From contig CM042040.1 of assembly GCA_023525975.1 (NCBI GenBank), positions 56,327,486 to 56,391,485 on the forward strand: a stretch of 64,000 bases of DNA, written 5' to 3'. This document shows, one piece after another, positions 23,396 through 33,572 of this stretch. Made by a program: the position numbers and the translations under genes. This DNA is from Smallanthus sonchifolius. Taxonomy: Eukaryota; Streptophyta; Magnoliopsida; Asterales; Asteraceae. The notes below the pieces were generated by a model, which saw only the letters and a program-made list of their open reading frames with translations, searched no databases and had not been told where the DNA came from. Numbering within the stretch: position 1 is the stretch's first letter; every line of letters begins with the position of its first letter.

Positions 23396-26300
23396 ATGGC
23401 AGATATCGACAACCCAGATGACAAGTTTTCCACATACCATAACCTAACAGCATACCTCACCAAAGGAAAGAAATCCGATGGTTTTGACGATATGATCGAT
23501 TTCTTATGTCGATCAAAGATCTACTTTTCCCTCACCACCAACCCTACCATATATATCCCTCATATGGAGGATTTTTGGAGTACCGCCGTCTACTCAACCG
23601 AACAGGGGATTCCCCAAATCAAAGCCAAAGTAGACGGCAAGAATATCACCATCTCGGAAGCTACACTCAGAAAACACCTTCAGCTTCAAGATGAGGGAGC
23701 AGCCATCTCATACTCGAAGGACGAATACATGAGGACCTTTGTCTCCATTGGATACACTGGAAATCAAACCGAGTATACGATCGAGAAGGCGCTGATGGGC
23801 CCTCCATGGAAGTATCTCTGCCACACTCTTCTCCAATGCATATCTCAGAAGAGGAGTGGATGGCATCAGGTGAGCTCTGCACTGGCCTCCGCCTTCCATG
23901 GTATGGTCACTAACCAAGGCTTCAACTTTGCACACCTCATTTTTTAGGGTTTGCGATATAACCTTCAAGAGGTGCAAAGCAGCAATTTTTCATGTACCCA
24001 AGATTCCTGCAGGAAGTTTTCAATCAAGAACTAAAAGATCTTTCAAAACCTGCAAGAATCTGCATCATATTGGGTCATAAAAATAACATTTTTCAAAGCA
24101 TGAGGACTGTTTCCAAAAAGTTCTCAGGGGTCAACATTCCATTGTTATCTACAACGCTGAACGTCCAAAGTACCCCGGGTGATAGTTCAGCAATCCCGGC
24201 TGATACTGATCCCACACCCTCCACCTCACATCCTGAACAACAATATGCATCCACCGTTCGAACCCCTGTGCATACTACTAAGGATGCACAGGCACAAAAA
24301 TTACTTACACCTCTTTTGGATGTTATTGTTCAACCAGAACACAGGGCCCCGGTTGCAACAATATATACTAGAAAAAGGGGCAAGAGAACTCCTTCTTCTC
24401 TTGCCTCCAAGGCCCAAACCCAACCTAACAGCCCTCACTCAGAATCACAACATTCTGGTGAGAATATCATAAGGGAAAGCCACATTATTAGGGAGACTCC
24501 ATCGGATGTCTCTCTATTAGGATCAGGATCACTTCCTGGATCCGTAGAACAGCCCCCTGAGCACTTCCTTTCTCTTCTGAACTTAAGTGTTGAGGAACCT
24601 GATCAAGATGATGTACCTTCTCCAACTACCACTATCTCGGAGGTACTGATTGATCTTGCTTCCAACACACCCAACCCAAGTTCATCTACCCTGAAGGTCC
24701 ACTCTCGGAGTTATGAAAGAGTGTATTTGGAAGAGGCTGTCACTACTGCTGGCCCGTCAAATGACCAGGAGGACAGTGATAACATTGTTAAGCCCTCAAC
24801 CACGGCAACTCACATTGAGGATGTTTCCTTGGAAACTCCCCTCACTAAGAGGGCACCAAGAAACCATGGGTGATGGGGATGAAGAGGCTAGGCCTAAGGC
24901 CCCATCTGGGTCCAAGGATTCCACAACTGTGGATGAGGACAGACTGAAACTTCATAACTTGGAATTGACGGCCAGGGTGGCTATGCTAGAGGTTGAAGTG
25001 TCCACACTAAGACACCATGTCTCTATGCATGAAGCCCATCAATGCCCAACTTTAGCCACTCCCTCTCTTGTATCAGTAGGCACCCAAACTGATGCTTACA
25101 TGTCTACTGATGCAACCAAAAAGGGGGAGATGGTCTCTATGGAAGAAGACACAGACAGTCTTGACAACTGGATTCAAGAGCAGGTTGTAATTCAAAGCTC
25201 ACTATTCAAGCCGGCTTTTGTACAAGTTCATGACTTGTCAGTCTCGGATAACGAAGAAGAAGAGACATCTGAAGACTGGAAGTTGGTCGTCAGGGCTGTT
25301 GATGAAATGCTGAATGATGTTGAAGACACAGAACAAACAAATACATCATTCAGCATCCTTCCTGAAGCAGCAGCCATCATAAGTCAACCCATTACCCCCC
25401 AACTCTTTCAAACTACACAGAAGCTAGAATTTGACTCCATTCTAGCTTGGGGGTATGATGGATCAGTTGAGAGATTTTAGATTGGATGGGAGTTTAGTGG
25501 TGTAGAAGAGCTAAACTGGAACTCTCTCAATGCCCTCCAAGTCCTACAACTGCATTTAACTAACTGCATCAACACTTCATCAGATCTCTCAGCAGAACTT
25601 GTCATTGGCAGGTTCCATGACTTGATGGAGGATAATCTACCCCACTTCGAAAGACTAATACAAACAGCAAATTGGGTAGCTTATCCTGAATCTTCGGCAG
25701 CAGCAGAAAGAATACTGACTCTTAGAAAACTTGACATTATAAGGAGCAGTCTTCTCACTAACGAAGAAATTTGCTGCTTAAGAAGATTTCTGTACTCCTT
25801 CATTGTCAAAGACTTAGATGTGCTGGGATGGACAAGCACTAAGTCTCTTGACCACACCTTCTTACTAAGCAACAGCACCTCTCTCACCATCAACACCAGG
25901 AACATCTTGTCACTTCCTACATACTTTCTCTACAAAATCTTTCAACTCAGGGGAAATATCTGCAATGTCAACTCACGTGAAAGCCAGGCAATGATAGCTA
26001 ATGTCAGAGCCAAACTTGAATAAGTAGGAAGAATTACTGAGGAAGTATATGTGTCAAACTCTGACACTGACACTGATTCAGCTTCCCCTCGAGTAGACAT
26101 TTGTACTGCAGCATATGAGTCAATATCAACTATCAAAGAAATGCTGAAAGAAGTCACAAATCCTGAGTGCAAATCGAATGAAACCGATGACGTTCCCTTA
26201 TTCACATCTCAAATTGCCAATGAAGCTGAGGCAGAGATCCCAATAGCAGCACCATCATCTGCTGTTGTGGTCAGTGAAGTTGAAGCAGAGGCATCCAATG

Positions 26301-27691
26301 TAAACAAAGGAAAGGGAATCATGACAGATGAAGATGAAGAGAGGTTGCTAAAAGAGAAAAGAGAGAGGGAAGAGAAAAGAAGAAGAAGAGAAGAAGAGGA
26401 GATGGCTGACATAAACAAGGCTCAAGAAAGAAAAACAGCCATTCTCCTAAGAGAACAAACTATCCAGTTGTATGCTAGACAGCTGGATGAACTGAAAAGA
26501 AAAATTCCTGCAGTTGACCAGATTAAAGAAGATGCAGCTCTTGCTCTTCAACTGCAGGAACAATTCAACAGAGAAAAGGAAGAATTGGAGAAGAAGAAGA
26601 AAGAAGAAGCTAAGTTCAGAATAACCGATTCTGAACTAGCTAAAGAAATGAGGGAGGAGTGGGTAAAGACTCTAGTCTCTCAAGGTGAGGATGCAGACTA
26701 CCTTGAGAAACTATCAAATAAAGAAGTCTACAGAGCCTTCATGGGTCAGCAAGGTCAATTGGCAAAGAAGAAACAGGCTGAAGAAGAAGAAAAAGCCAAA
26801 CAACAGTCCAAAAAGACCATTGCCTTTAATAAACGGACCCATGAAGAAAGGAATGTCATGATTGACTTCCTTAAGGCTAGATGAGAGAATGGAAAGAGGC
26901 TAGGTCCTATGAACTTCATGAACCTGCAAGCCCTCTACTTCAAAGTCAAGAAGGATGAGGAAGAAAGAGCGGGCAAGAAGGGCTCCAAGAAAAGGGTACA
27001 TATTCAGGAAGAAGGAGAAACAAAAGCAAAGAAACCCAAGACTTCTCCCTCACCTACCTCTTCCTCAGTCCAACAACCTTTCACTCTCCTCCCCAAACCT
27101 TCCACTCCTCCACCCAAAAAGTCCAAACCATCTCACCCAGCCCCCACTCATCAACAGCCTCCCTTGAAGAAATCCAAACCCACACCTAAACTAGAAGACT
27201 CAAGAGACATAGTTGATTGGGTCTATAATCCACAGGATCAAAGGTTTGAGATCTTTAGGGGGAGAACTGAAAGAAGAAGATCTATCTACAGATCTGTTGA
27301 TGAAATTATGCAATTGCCAGATTCAGATCTTGGCAGAATTCTGGAGCTAGGTGAAGCTCATGAGCCTGCAAATGAGAGTGGGAAACTTCTTGTGCTAGCA
27401 ATCAAACACTACTTCAACCCTAGCAAAGATGTGATCACTGACATCAAACCACTCAAGTCCCACTCTCCATTTGTAAGTTGGTCCTATAATGCTGATTTGG
27501 ACGAGTTCACCTTAACTGATGTAAGGAAGCAGAAGATGAGATGTTCAAGCAAAAAAATCTACAAAATGCCAAATAAAGACATCAAGACTCTGTCTGCACT
27601 TCCACTGAACAATCCCAGCAAGGATCCAAGAGGCTATGAAGTTGAAAGGATAGTCAGCCACATGCAAAAGCTTCAGCAGCAAAGTGATTAG
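23396..27691 (+). pseudogene. SIRE-type accessory (env-position) ORF, frame-broken
   Basis: Start at ATG 23396 (MADIDNPDDKF). The N-terminal domain carries FLCRSKIYFSLTTNP, ISEATLRKHLQL and, after a frame change near 23947 at a T run, FLMYPRFLQEVFNQEL. A long Ser/Thr/Pro/acidic linker follows; the frame changes back near 24860. Stops interrupt at 25478-25480, 26021-26023 and 26882-26884, always with continuation in the same frame. A Lys/Glu coiled coil lies at about 26330-26880. The C-terminal part holds two related modules (DWVYNPQDQRFEI near 27214, SWSYNADLDEFTL near 27476). Total about 1430 codons. I see no signal peptide or membrane segment, so an envelope role is not supported. Function unknown. 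Confidence 0.75.
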
Positions 27692-27714
27692 AAGAATTTT
27701 GGTTGCATCAGCCT

Positions 27715-27722
27715 AGGGGGAG
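27715..27722 (+). promoter_or_regulatory. polypurine tract
   Basis: AGGGGGAG two bases before the 3' LTR. Confidence 0.8.
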
Positions 27723-27724
27723 TT

Positions 27725-28462
27725 TGTAGAACCAAAGACTGATTGCTACCAAATTATTCCAAGTATAAATGCTGCTGATAGGCCTATCAGCAGCATTCAA
27801 CACATATGGCTGCTGATAGGCTTATCAGCAGCACTCAACACATGTTGCTGCTGATAGGCTTATCAGCAGCATTCAACACTTGTTGCTGCTGATAGGCTTA
27901 TCAGAAGCGTTCAACACAAGTTGCTGCTGATAGGCTTATCAGTAGAATTATTCTCATTCTTGCTGCTGATAGCTATGTTCCTTGAAGACAAATCGTTGCA
28001 GCTGACTATCCATGCCAAGCGTCACTGACAACTTTCTGCAAAAGCAACTGACACACTCAAAGCAGAAGGAACCTCAATGGTGCAACCAATGACGGACGAC
28101 AATGCTCTTCCCCGAGCATGCAAACAATGATGAATAAAGTAAACGCTTCAATAAAGTTAGCTAGTTTAGCTTTAACGTGTATTATTAGCTTTTGTATAAA
28201 AGATCAACGGCCTGTGTTCGATCTGATCCTTAGAATCAAGGGTCTGTCTTGATTCTAAGTTAGTATAAATACTGTGTAAACACTTCATTGTAAGTGTGCT
28301 TCTTCACTGAGTTTTCATTTGTAATCGTTTATTCACAAAGCTTAATACAACAGTGTTCTTATCAGTATTCTTTCTGTTTACTCGATTGTAATTGTGTAGT
28401 TGATATTGTTTCCGCCAATCTCAACTAAGAACAGAACCATCTTGTAATTTCACGATCCTACA
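27725..28462 (+). repeat. 3' LTR of pol-less Copia
   Basis: 738 bp, about 8 differences from the 5' LTR by eye, followed by the TSD AATAT. Units 4 and 5 of its palindrome array are damaged (CAGAAGC, CAGTAGA). Confidence 0.93.
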
Positions 28463-28467
28463 AATAT

Positions 28468-29018
28468 CTTGTGACATATATTCGTTTAACAGTTTTGAAC
28501 TTATGTTGGCAGGCATGAGTAATTAGACCTATAACAATAAGGGGTATAAGTTAGGGGAATATTATTATTTCTAGATGTCTACAGGTTGTGGGCACATGGT
28601 TGATTGTAACTTGTTTAATTTTACACCATACATATTTGGATTCTCAATATAAATGCTCTATTAACTAAACTCGTGAACTCACTAACTTTTTAGTTGACAC
28701 AATATTTTTAAGCATGTATTCAGGTACCCTTCTCGAGTTGGAAATTAGCAACCTAGGCACAAGCTTGCTTGAAGATAGATGATTCCTTTAGAAGACTTAT
28801 GCCGAGCCATAGATTCCACCCCCAAAGCTTTAAGGAGAAGATAGAATCCATTATTTTATTTTGTTTTTAGTTAGTGTATAGATGATATGAACCATTGTAA
28901 ATGTATATTTTGACTTAGTTGGACCAATGACATTTATAAATTATATGTCACGTTATTTCCATTGTGTTTTGTTTTGGTATTCAATCGTCATGCCTAGCCC
29001 CCTGGTCGGGTTGTGACA
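28468..29018. other. terminal segment of the long LTR
   Basis: Resumes the host LTR after the pol-less Copia and runs to its GTTGTGACA end. No ORF. Confidence 0.4.
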
Positions 29019-29860
29019 TAATATGACTCCCCATGACCCCATCTAACCATTTAAGACCTAGTATAACCTGATAAAGCATATCATGGTCCATTCAGAGTTA
29101 CATGACTATTAAGGACCCAAATGGTCCATTTGGATATGTATAGTCTATTATTGCACATTGTGATCTAAAATGACTCACTACAAGTCGATCTAAGGCCCTG
29201 TTTGGTTCAAAGCCTCTTAATGGTTAAGAGGTAACCTTAAGTCTGAATGGTTAAGAGGTAACATCTTAATGGTAAGTCCTCACAAGTTATATGGCCTCTT
29301 ACCTCTTAATCATTAAGAGGCTTTGAATCATTAAGAGATAGCCTCTTAATAACCATAAGATGCTACCAAACAGCCCCTAACACTTTAAAACCTAATATGA
29401 CATGATAAATCCCATCATGGTCCATTAAGAGCTAACATAGCTAATAAGGATCCATATGTTCCATTTAGACATGTATAGTCTATTGTTGCCCATTATGGAC
29501 TAAAATGACTCACTACAGCTGAAACTAACCATTTAAACCATAATATGACTTTTTTTAAAGCCCATCATGGTCAATTAAGAGATATCATGACTATTAGGGC
29601 CTAATATGGTCCATTAAGACATGTATTATTTAATATTGTCCACTATTATATGATATGACTCACTACAACCCGATCTAACCTTTATGACATAATATGACAT
29701 GATAAAGTGCATCATGGTCCATTTAGACGCGTATAGTCTATTATTGCATATTATGATCTAATATGATTAATTACAACCTGATGTAACCCTTTAAGACCTA
29801 ATATGATATGATAAAGCCTATCATGGTGCATTAAGATCTATGCATACAATTAACTGAGGT
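29019..29860. repeat. degenerate satellite array, right part
   Basis: Continuation of the array at 4436-4695. GACTCACTACAA-type unit markers fall near 29168, 29508 and 29648, a spacing of about 140-165 bp once the MITE at 29194-29377 is removed. Confidence 0.75.
29194..29377. mobile_element. PIF/Harbinger (Tourist-like) MITE
   Basis: 184 bp with TIRs GGCCCTGTTTGGTT and GGGGCTGTTTGGTA and TSD TAA at 29191-29193 and 29378-29380, the PIF/Harbinger preference. Inside, CTTAATGGTTAAGAGG-type motifs recur in both orientations, giving a strong self-complementary fold. Inserted in the satellite. Confidence 0.85.
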
Positions 29861-30122
29861 ATCGTTTCGCGATCATAGATCACCGCACCCGCTAAATATG
29901 TATAGTCGGCACCCCACTAACTCTCTCATTTCCTCAATTAAGAGAGAGAATTGAGAGAGAGAACTCAGGTGGTGGCTCGCTGTGGTCCAGCGAAGGTTTG
30001 CAATGCCAGACATGGCTGGAGTTGCGATTTTTCACCTAGAACTATTTCTCAATGTTACGAATACAATGGCAAGCTCCTATTTCCCTGAATCTATACTTAC
30101 ACCCGTTAAAAGAGTCTAAAGT
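29861..30122. other. unassigned sequence
   Basis: A GA-rich stretch near 29930-29965 and no credible ORF. Confidence 0.3.
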
Positions 30123-30212
30123 TGTAACATCCGGCCTCTCGTACCAACATTATTGTCCGCTTTGCCCCCTAAGAGCTCACAGATTTGTTTTGGGTTGCCG
30201 GGTGAAAACTTT

Positions 30213-30270
30213 CCAGGAGTCACCCATCCCTGGATTACTACCACCCGAGCACGCTTAACTGTGGAGTTCT
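30213..30270 (-). ncRNA. 5S rRNA-derived segment in Cassandra-like LTR
   Basis: On the minus strand AGAACTCC, AGTTAAGCGTGCT, GGG and GATGGGTGAC with CTCCTGG follow the order and spacing of the central and 3' parts of plant 5S rRNA, including the internal promoter region. The 5S 5' third is not recognisable, so this is a remnant inside a retroelement and not a 5S gene. Confidence 0.75.
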
Positions 30271-30772
30271 CCTCTCAGCCACTATATTAAGCCCGAAACG
30301 CGTTGTTGATTTAAGAGGCATGACCTTTAATTATGAACCAAGGATCTCTCATGTCCACGGCCGATGTGGGATTTGCCTAGGGTGTCAATATTCAGTAATT
30401 CGGTAATTCAGTGCATCACAATTCACCCCCTACAAATAATTTCGTCCTCGAATTTGCAAAATAAAACATTTCTAAAAATTTAAGGTGTTACAACACTACT
30501 CCTCTTCAAAAAAATTTCGTCCCCGAAATTGCATAATATAACTCAAACACTCAATAAAACGGTGGATACAAAGAAGTTCATAAAGAAAAGAAAACAATGT
30601 TTTATTCAATGGTTGGAAGGTTTGACAATTCGGTTTTCAATTGGAGGCATCTACATTAACTTTAGCTTAAGGACGGTGACAAATAAAATGGACATAAACC
30701 CTAGCTTGATCTCTACCCATTATCCCACTGGTTTTGTTTTAAAAAAATAATTTCCTACAAGAAAGAGCCTGA

Positions 30773-30784
30773 GCTTTGATACCA
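30773..30784 (-). promoter_or_regulatory. primer-binding site, initiator tRNA-Met type
   Basis: TGGTATCAAAGC on the minus strand, one base different from the standard TGGTATCAGAGC. Confidence 0.7.
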
Positions 30785-30860
30785 TAATTGTAACACCCGA
30801 ACCCGACTAGGGCTGACGTGTCACTTATACAGTAATCAGAATTCAATACATCAATCATTT

Positions 30861-31985
30861 AATAAATAAATCCTTTTTTTCTCTATTGATAAAACTGATG
30901 CAGTTACCCAAAAAAACACTAATTTTGATCTCAAAGATCGACTCTTTATTGATAAAACTGTAAATAATACAATAACCATACCATCTATTTATACTAATCT
31001 AAATCCAAACCTATTCTAACTCAAACTTAATTAAACTAATTAAATAAATTAATTCCTAATTAGACTCAAACTACGAACTAATAATTGATAAACATAAACA
31101 CTAATTAATCAAATAAATCCTTTTTTTTTCTCTATTCAAGATTAACCCTTCAATTTCAACCCAGAAACTATCACAAACTGATCACATCGGAAAACATATC
31201 TAGGAACCTTAGATTGGAATTTACTTAGAAAGAAATACTCATTATTGAGTTAGCAAGCCATAGTTCAAAATATGTTACGATCCGATCATTGGATCTCGAA
31301 ACTAAACGAATTTTTGAGGCCGCATTTTCCGGTTCGAAAATCCAATCAGTCTCATTTTGGGCTAGAAAATTCATGCCTAGGAGAATGATCTTGCAAATCT
31401 GAATAGCGGAAGTTAATATCGATGCATTAGGAAGCTTCTGCCGAAAATGAGAATTTTTCAATGGTTAGATCTACCAAAGCCTTCTAATTCGTTTCTGATT
31501 CATTCGATAATCAGGCTCTCGTAACGTTTATTTCACAGGCTTAGGATTTTCAACGTTATCGTTTATCGTCATTAAGGTACGGGCTTTCGAACAACTTCTA
31601 TGTACGGATTGGATTTTCATTACCCTGTAATTGGGAATCCAAATTCGTTATTTAATTGTTTTGTGAATTATCTGTAATTATTATATATATGTAGATATAC
31701 GAATAAGTATTGATATTGATGCATTGAACTACCGATTGCGATGCACCGAAAGGTGACACACTGAAAAACTGTATATGACGCACTGAACTACTGAACGTGT
31801 TATATGACTCACCAAATTTGAACTACTAAATGTGACTCATCGAATGTGTTTAAAGAATGTGTATGTATGTATATTGATGGATAGATATTTTAAGTCATTA
31901 TATACTGTATAGTTGTCCCACTGAGTAAAGACAAGTTTACTCATGCGTACATTCTTTCTGTTTATGTACGTTAGGTTGCAGAGAT
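30861..31985. other. unassigned, probably retroelement-derived sequence
   Basis: AT-rich. A block at 31710-31850 repeats GCACTGAACTACTGAA-like phrases. One short minus-strand ORF (31461-31225) has no domain I recognise. It abuts the truncated left LTR of the Athila-like element. Confidence 0.3.
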
Positions 31986-32528
31986 TATCGGTTTTACGTT
32001 GGTATTTGTATTTGCGTGTGTTACACGTATTATGTGCTAAATGAGCGGATAAAGAGGTTTAATGAAGGAGGCACAAAAGTACAGGGGGTCAAAGTGTCAA
32101 AATACCAAAGTTTCCTTGCATCGAGTCTATTTGCTTTACAGCTTGTGTTTGGTTGATGACAAAACCTTGTATCCGGGTTGAGTGATTGAAGTGAGTGACT
32201 TGATGTTCATAAATTGGGTATTTGAATTGTGCTAGTTGTGACAAGCTAGTCGTATAGGTTTTCTGACAAAGAATCTATCTTCAATTACTGTTTCAACTAA
32301 TTTTCCAACACTATGTCTATGCGGTGTCCATTGAATAACTGAGTATTGCATAAGTCTAGAACCTAAAGTTGGGAGGGAGTTACATCTTTGTTTGATCTGT
32401 GTGTTTATTCTAGTTTATCAACTAAGCAATTTCACTAACCACTGATTCCTCGTGGATACGATAGTCTTCTTGGCCTTACTAGTTAAGTGTTTAAGGATTA
32501 TTTTTGACCGACTAAACGACATCGATCA
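31986..32528 (+). repeat. left LTR of Athila-like element, truncated and internally deleted
   Basis: Matches 41357-41474 then 41934-42341 of the right LTR. It lacks the first 80 bases or so and about 460 bp corresponding to 41475-41933, the part that carries the hairpin array. Ends ATCGATCA before the PBS. Confidence 0.8.
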
Positions 32529-32531
32529 AAA

Positions 32532-32548
32532 TGGCGCCGTTGCTGGGG
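32532..32548 (+). promoter_or_regulatory. primer-binding site, tRNA-Asp type, disrupted
   Basis: TGGCGCCGTTGCTGGGG; the next base is already the solo LTR at 32549. The retained continuation CGGGGAATTGG is found at 34595. Confidence 0.8.
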
Positions 32549-32624
32549 TGTAACACCCATAGTTGGAACACCAATTATTAAAACATTTAAACACACGCAG
32601 AAGCATTTATCCCAATTTTTTTTT

Positions 32625-32756
32625 CTCGCGTACCGTGAGAACCTGGACACCTCCTCTCGCGTACCGCGAGGGAGTCCAACTTTGCCTGCCCGAGAGCCAG
32701 GTCTCTCGCGTACCGCGAGAGAACCCTCCCTGACTCTCGCGTACCGCGGGGAACCC
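32625..32756. repeat. hairpin array, CTCGCG-TAC-CGCGAG
   Basis: Four copies of TCTCGCGTACCGCGAGA or close variants near 32626, 32655, 32702 and 32735; the first (CCGTGAG) and last (CCGCGGG) have arm changes. On the predicted sense strand the core is CGCGGTACGCG, the same core as in the Athila-like element. Confidence 0.85.
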
Positions 32757-33230
32757 CTGTAAACAGAAAATTGGTTTTTTCTGCCCAGTTCCACACTTAG
32801 CCAAATTTCACAAGTTTTCACCAAAACATCAAAACACTTAAAACCCCAAACACTTGGGTTTTTTGGCCATTGCTTTAACACCATATTGACATTTTTAAAA
32901 CCAACAAGACATCAAGTTTAATTCCAATATACAAAAATAAAATAAGGATTTTATTTTAAACCCCCAAAATACCAAAATGCGTACGAGAATCCTTCAACGC
33001 ATCGGACTTGACATTGACCTACATCGGAGCTTTGCGTACAAAACCACATGAACATTTCACCGTTAGTAATGACAATAAACATAACAAACAAGTATTTATC
33101 ACTTGTTTCCACTCATTCACCCATTTGACCCGTTTACACCCATTTGGTCGTTTAAGATTCATAACACTTGTATTTCCACAACAAGTTTCATTTCCTTCAT
33201 TTAACATTCATATCCACCATTTCATATCCA

Positions 33231-33572
33231 TTATGGCTCTTATGCCATAACATCATATCCATTATGATACTTAGATCATAACCTCTTATCCATTATGGTA
33301 TTTTAACCATAACCTCATATCCATTATGATTCATAGATCATAACCGCATATCCATTATGATTCTTAGATCATAACCTCATATCCATTATGATTCTTAGAT
33401 CATAACCTCATTCATATCTATTATAGTATTGCACTATAACCACATTCATTCATTTCACATTTCCATTATAGTAATTAAACTATAACTACATTCATTCACA
33501 TACCATTATAGTATTACCACTATAACCACATACATTCAATTACACTTATCCATTATAGTATTGTTACTATAA
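33231..33572. repeat. ten covarying hairpins, 31-bp period in units 1-6
   Basis: Each unit has perfect 7-bp arms and a 5-6 nt loop: TTATGGC/GCCATAA (33231), TTATGAT/ATCATAA (33262, 33324, 33355, 33386), TTATGGT/ACCATAA (33293), TTATAGT/ACTATAA (33421, 33466, 33506, 33553). Loops vary freely. Spacers read CCTCATATCCA then CACATTCA-like. Both arms always change together. Confidence 0.95.

Larger units (their letters stand above)
19790..28462 (+). mobile_element. pol-less Copia (SIRE-like) retrotransposon with accessory ORF
   Basis: Two 738-bp LTRs (19790-20527, 27725-28462) with TG...CA ends and a perfect TSD AATAT (19785-19789, 28463-28467). PBS TGGTATCAGAGC and polypurine tract AGGGGGAG are intact. 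Inside are gag and a long accessory ORF, with no protease, integrase, RT or RNase H. By eye the LTRs differ at about 8 positions (about 1.1 percent), so the pol-less form moved recently and presumably used enzymes in trans. The accessory ORF resembles the extra downstream ORF of SIRE-class elements in Asteraceae (recalled, not searched). Confidence 0.9.
4696..29018 (+). mobile_element. long LTR (probably solo) with three nested retrotransposons
   Basis: Starts TGTAACAACCC at 4696 and ends GTTGTGACA at 29018, with a perfect 5-bp TSD TAATA at 4691-4695 and 29019-29023 inside satellite sequence. Without the three nested elements the residue is about 5.4 kb (4696-5560, 11903-15149, 19070-19789, 28468-29018). 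I see no internal second LTR, PBS or coding domain, so I read it as one very long solo LTR or a fully eroded element. The 12240-12650 part has GAGAGA-rich leader-like sequence in plus orientation, the only basis for the strand call. Confidence 0.6.
30123..30860 (-). mobile_element. Cassandra-like TRIM element, minus strand
   Basis: Left terminal sequence 30123-30420 (TGTAACATCC ... GCATCACA) carries a 5S rRNA-like segment and the CCGATGTGGGAT phrase typical of Cassandra LTRs. On the minus strand a polypurine tract GTAGGGGGTGAAT lies just inside it (30421-30433). A PBS TGGTATCAAAGC lies at 30784-30773, four bases from a second TGTAACACCC end at 30789. The internal region of about 370 bp has no coding domain. 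The right LTR is short, diverged and lacks the 5S segment, so its end near 30860 is uncertain. Confidence 0.6.

Noticed and set aside
23396..27691. Retroviral-type envelope gene
   Set aside because: It is in the env position, but I see no signal peptide, membrane segment or fusion-type hydrophobic region. I describe it only as an accessory ORF.
30213..30270. Functional 5S rRNA gene
   Set aside because: Only part of 5S is present, it is diverged and embedded in a Cassandra-like LTR.
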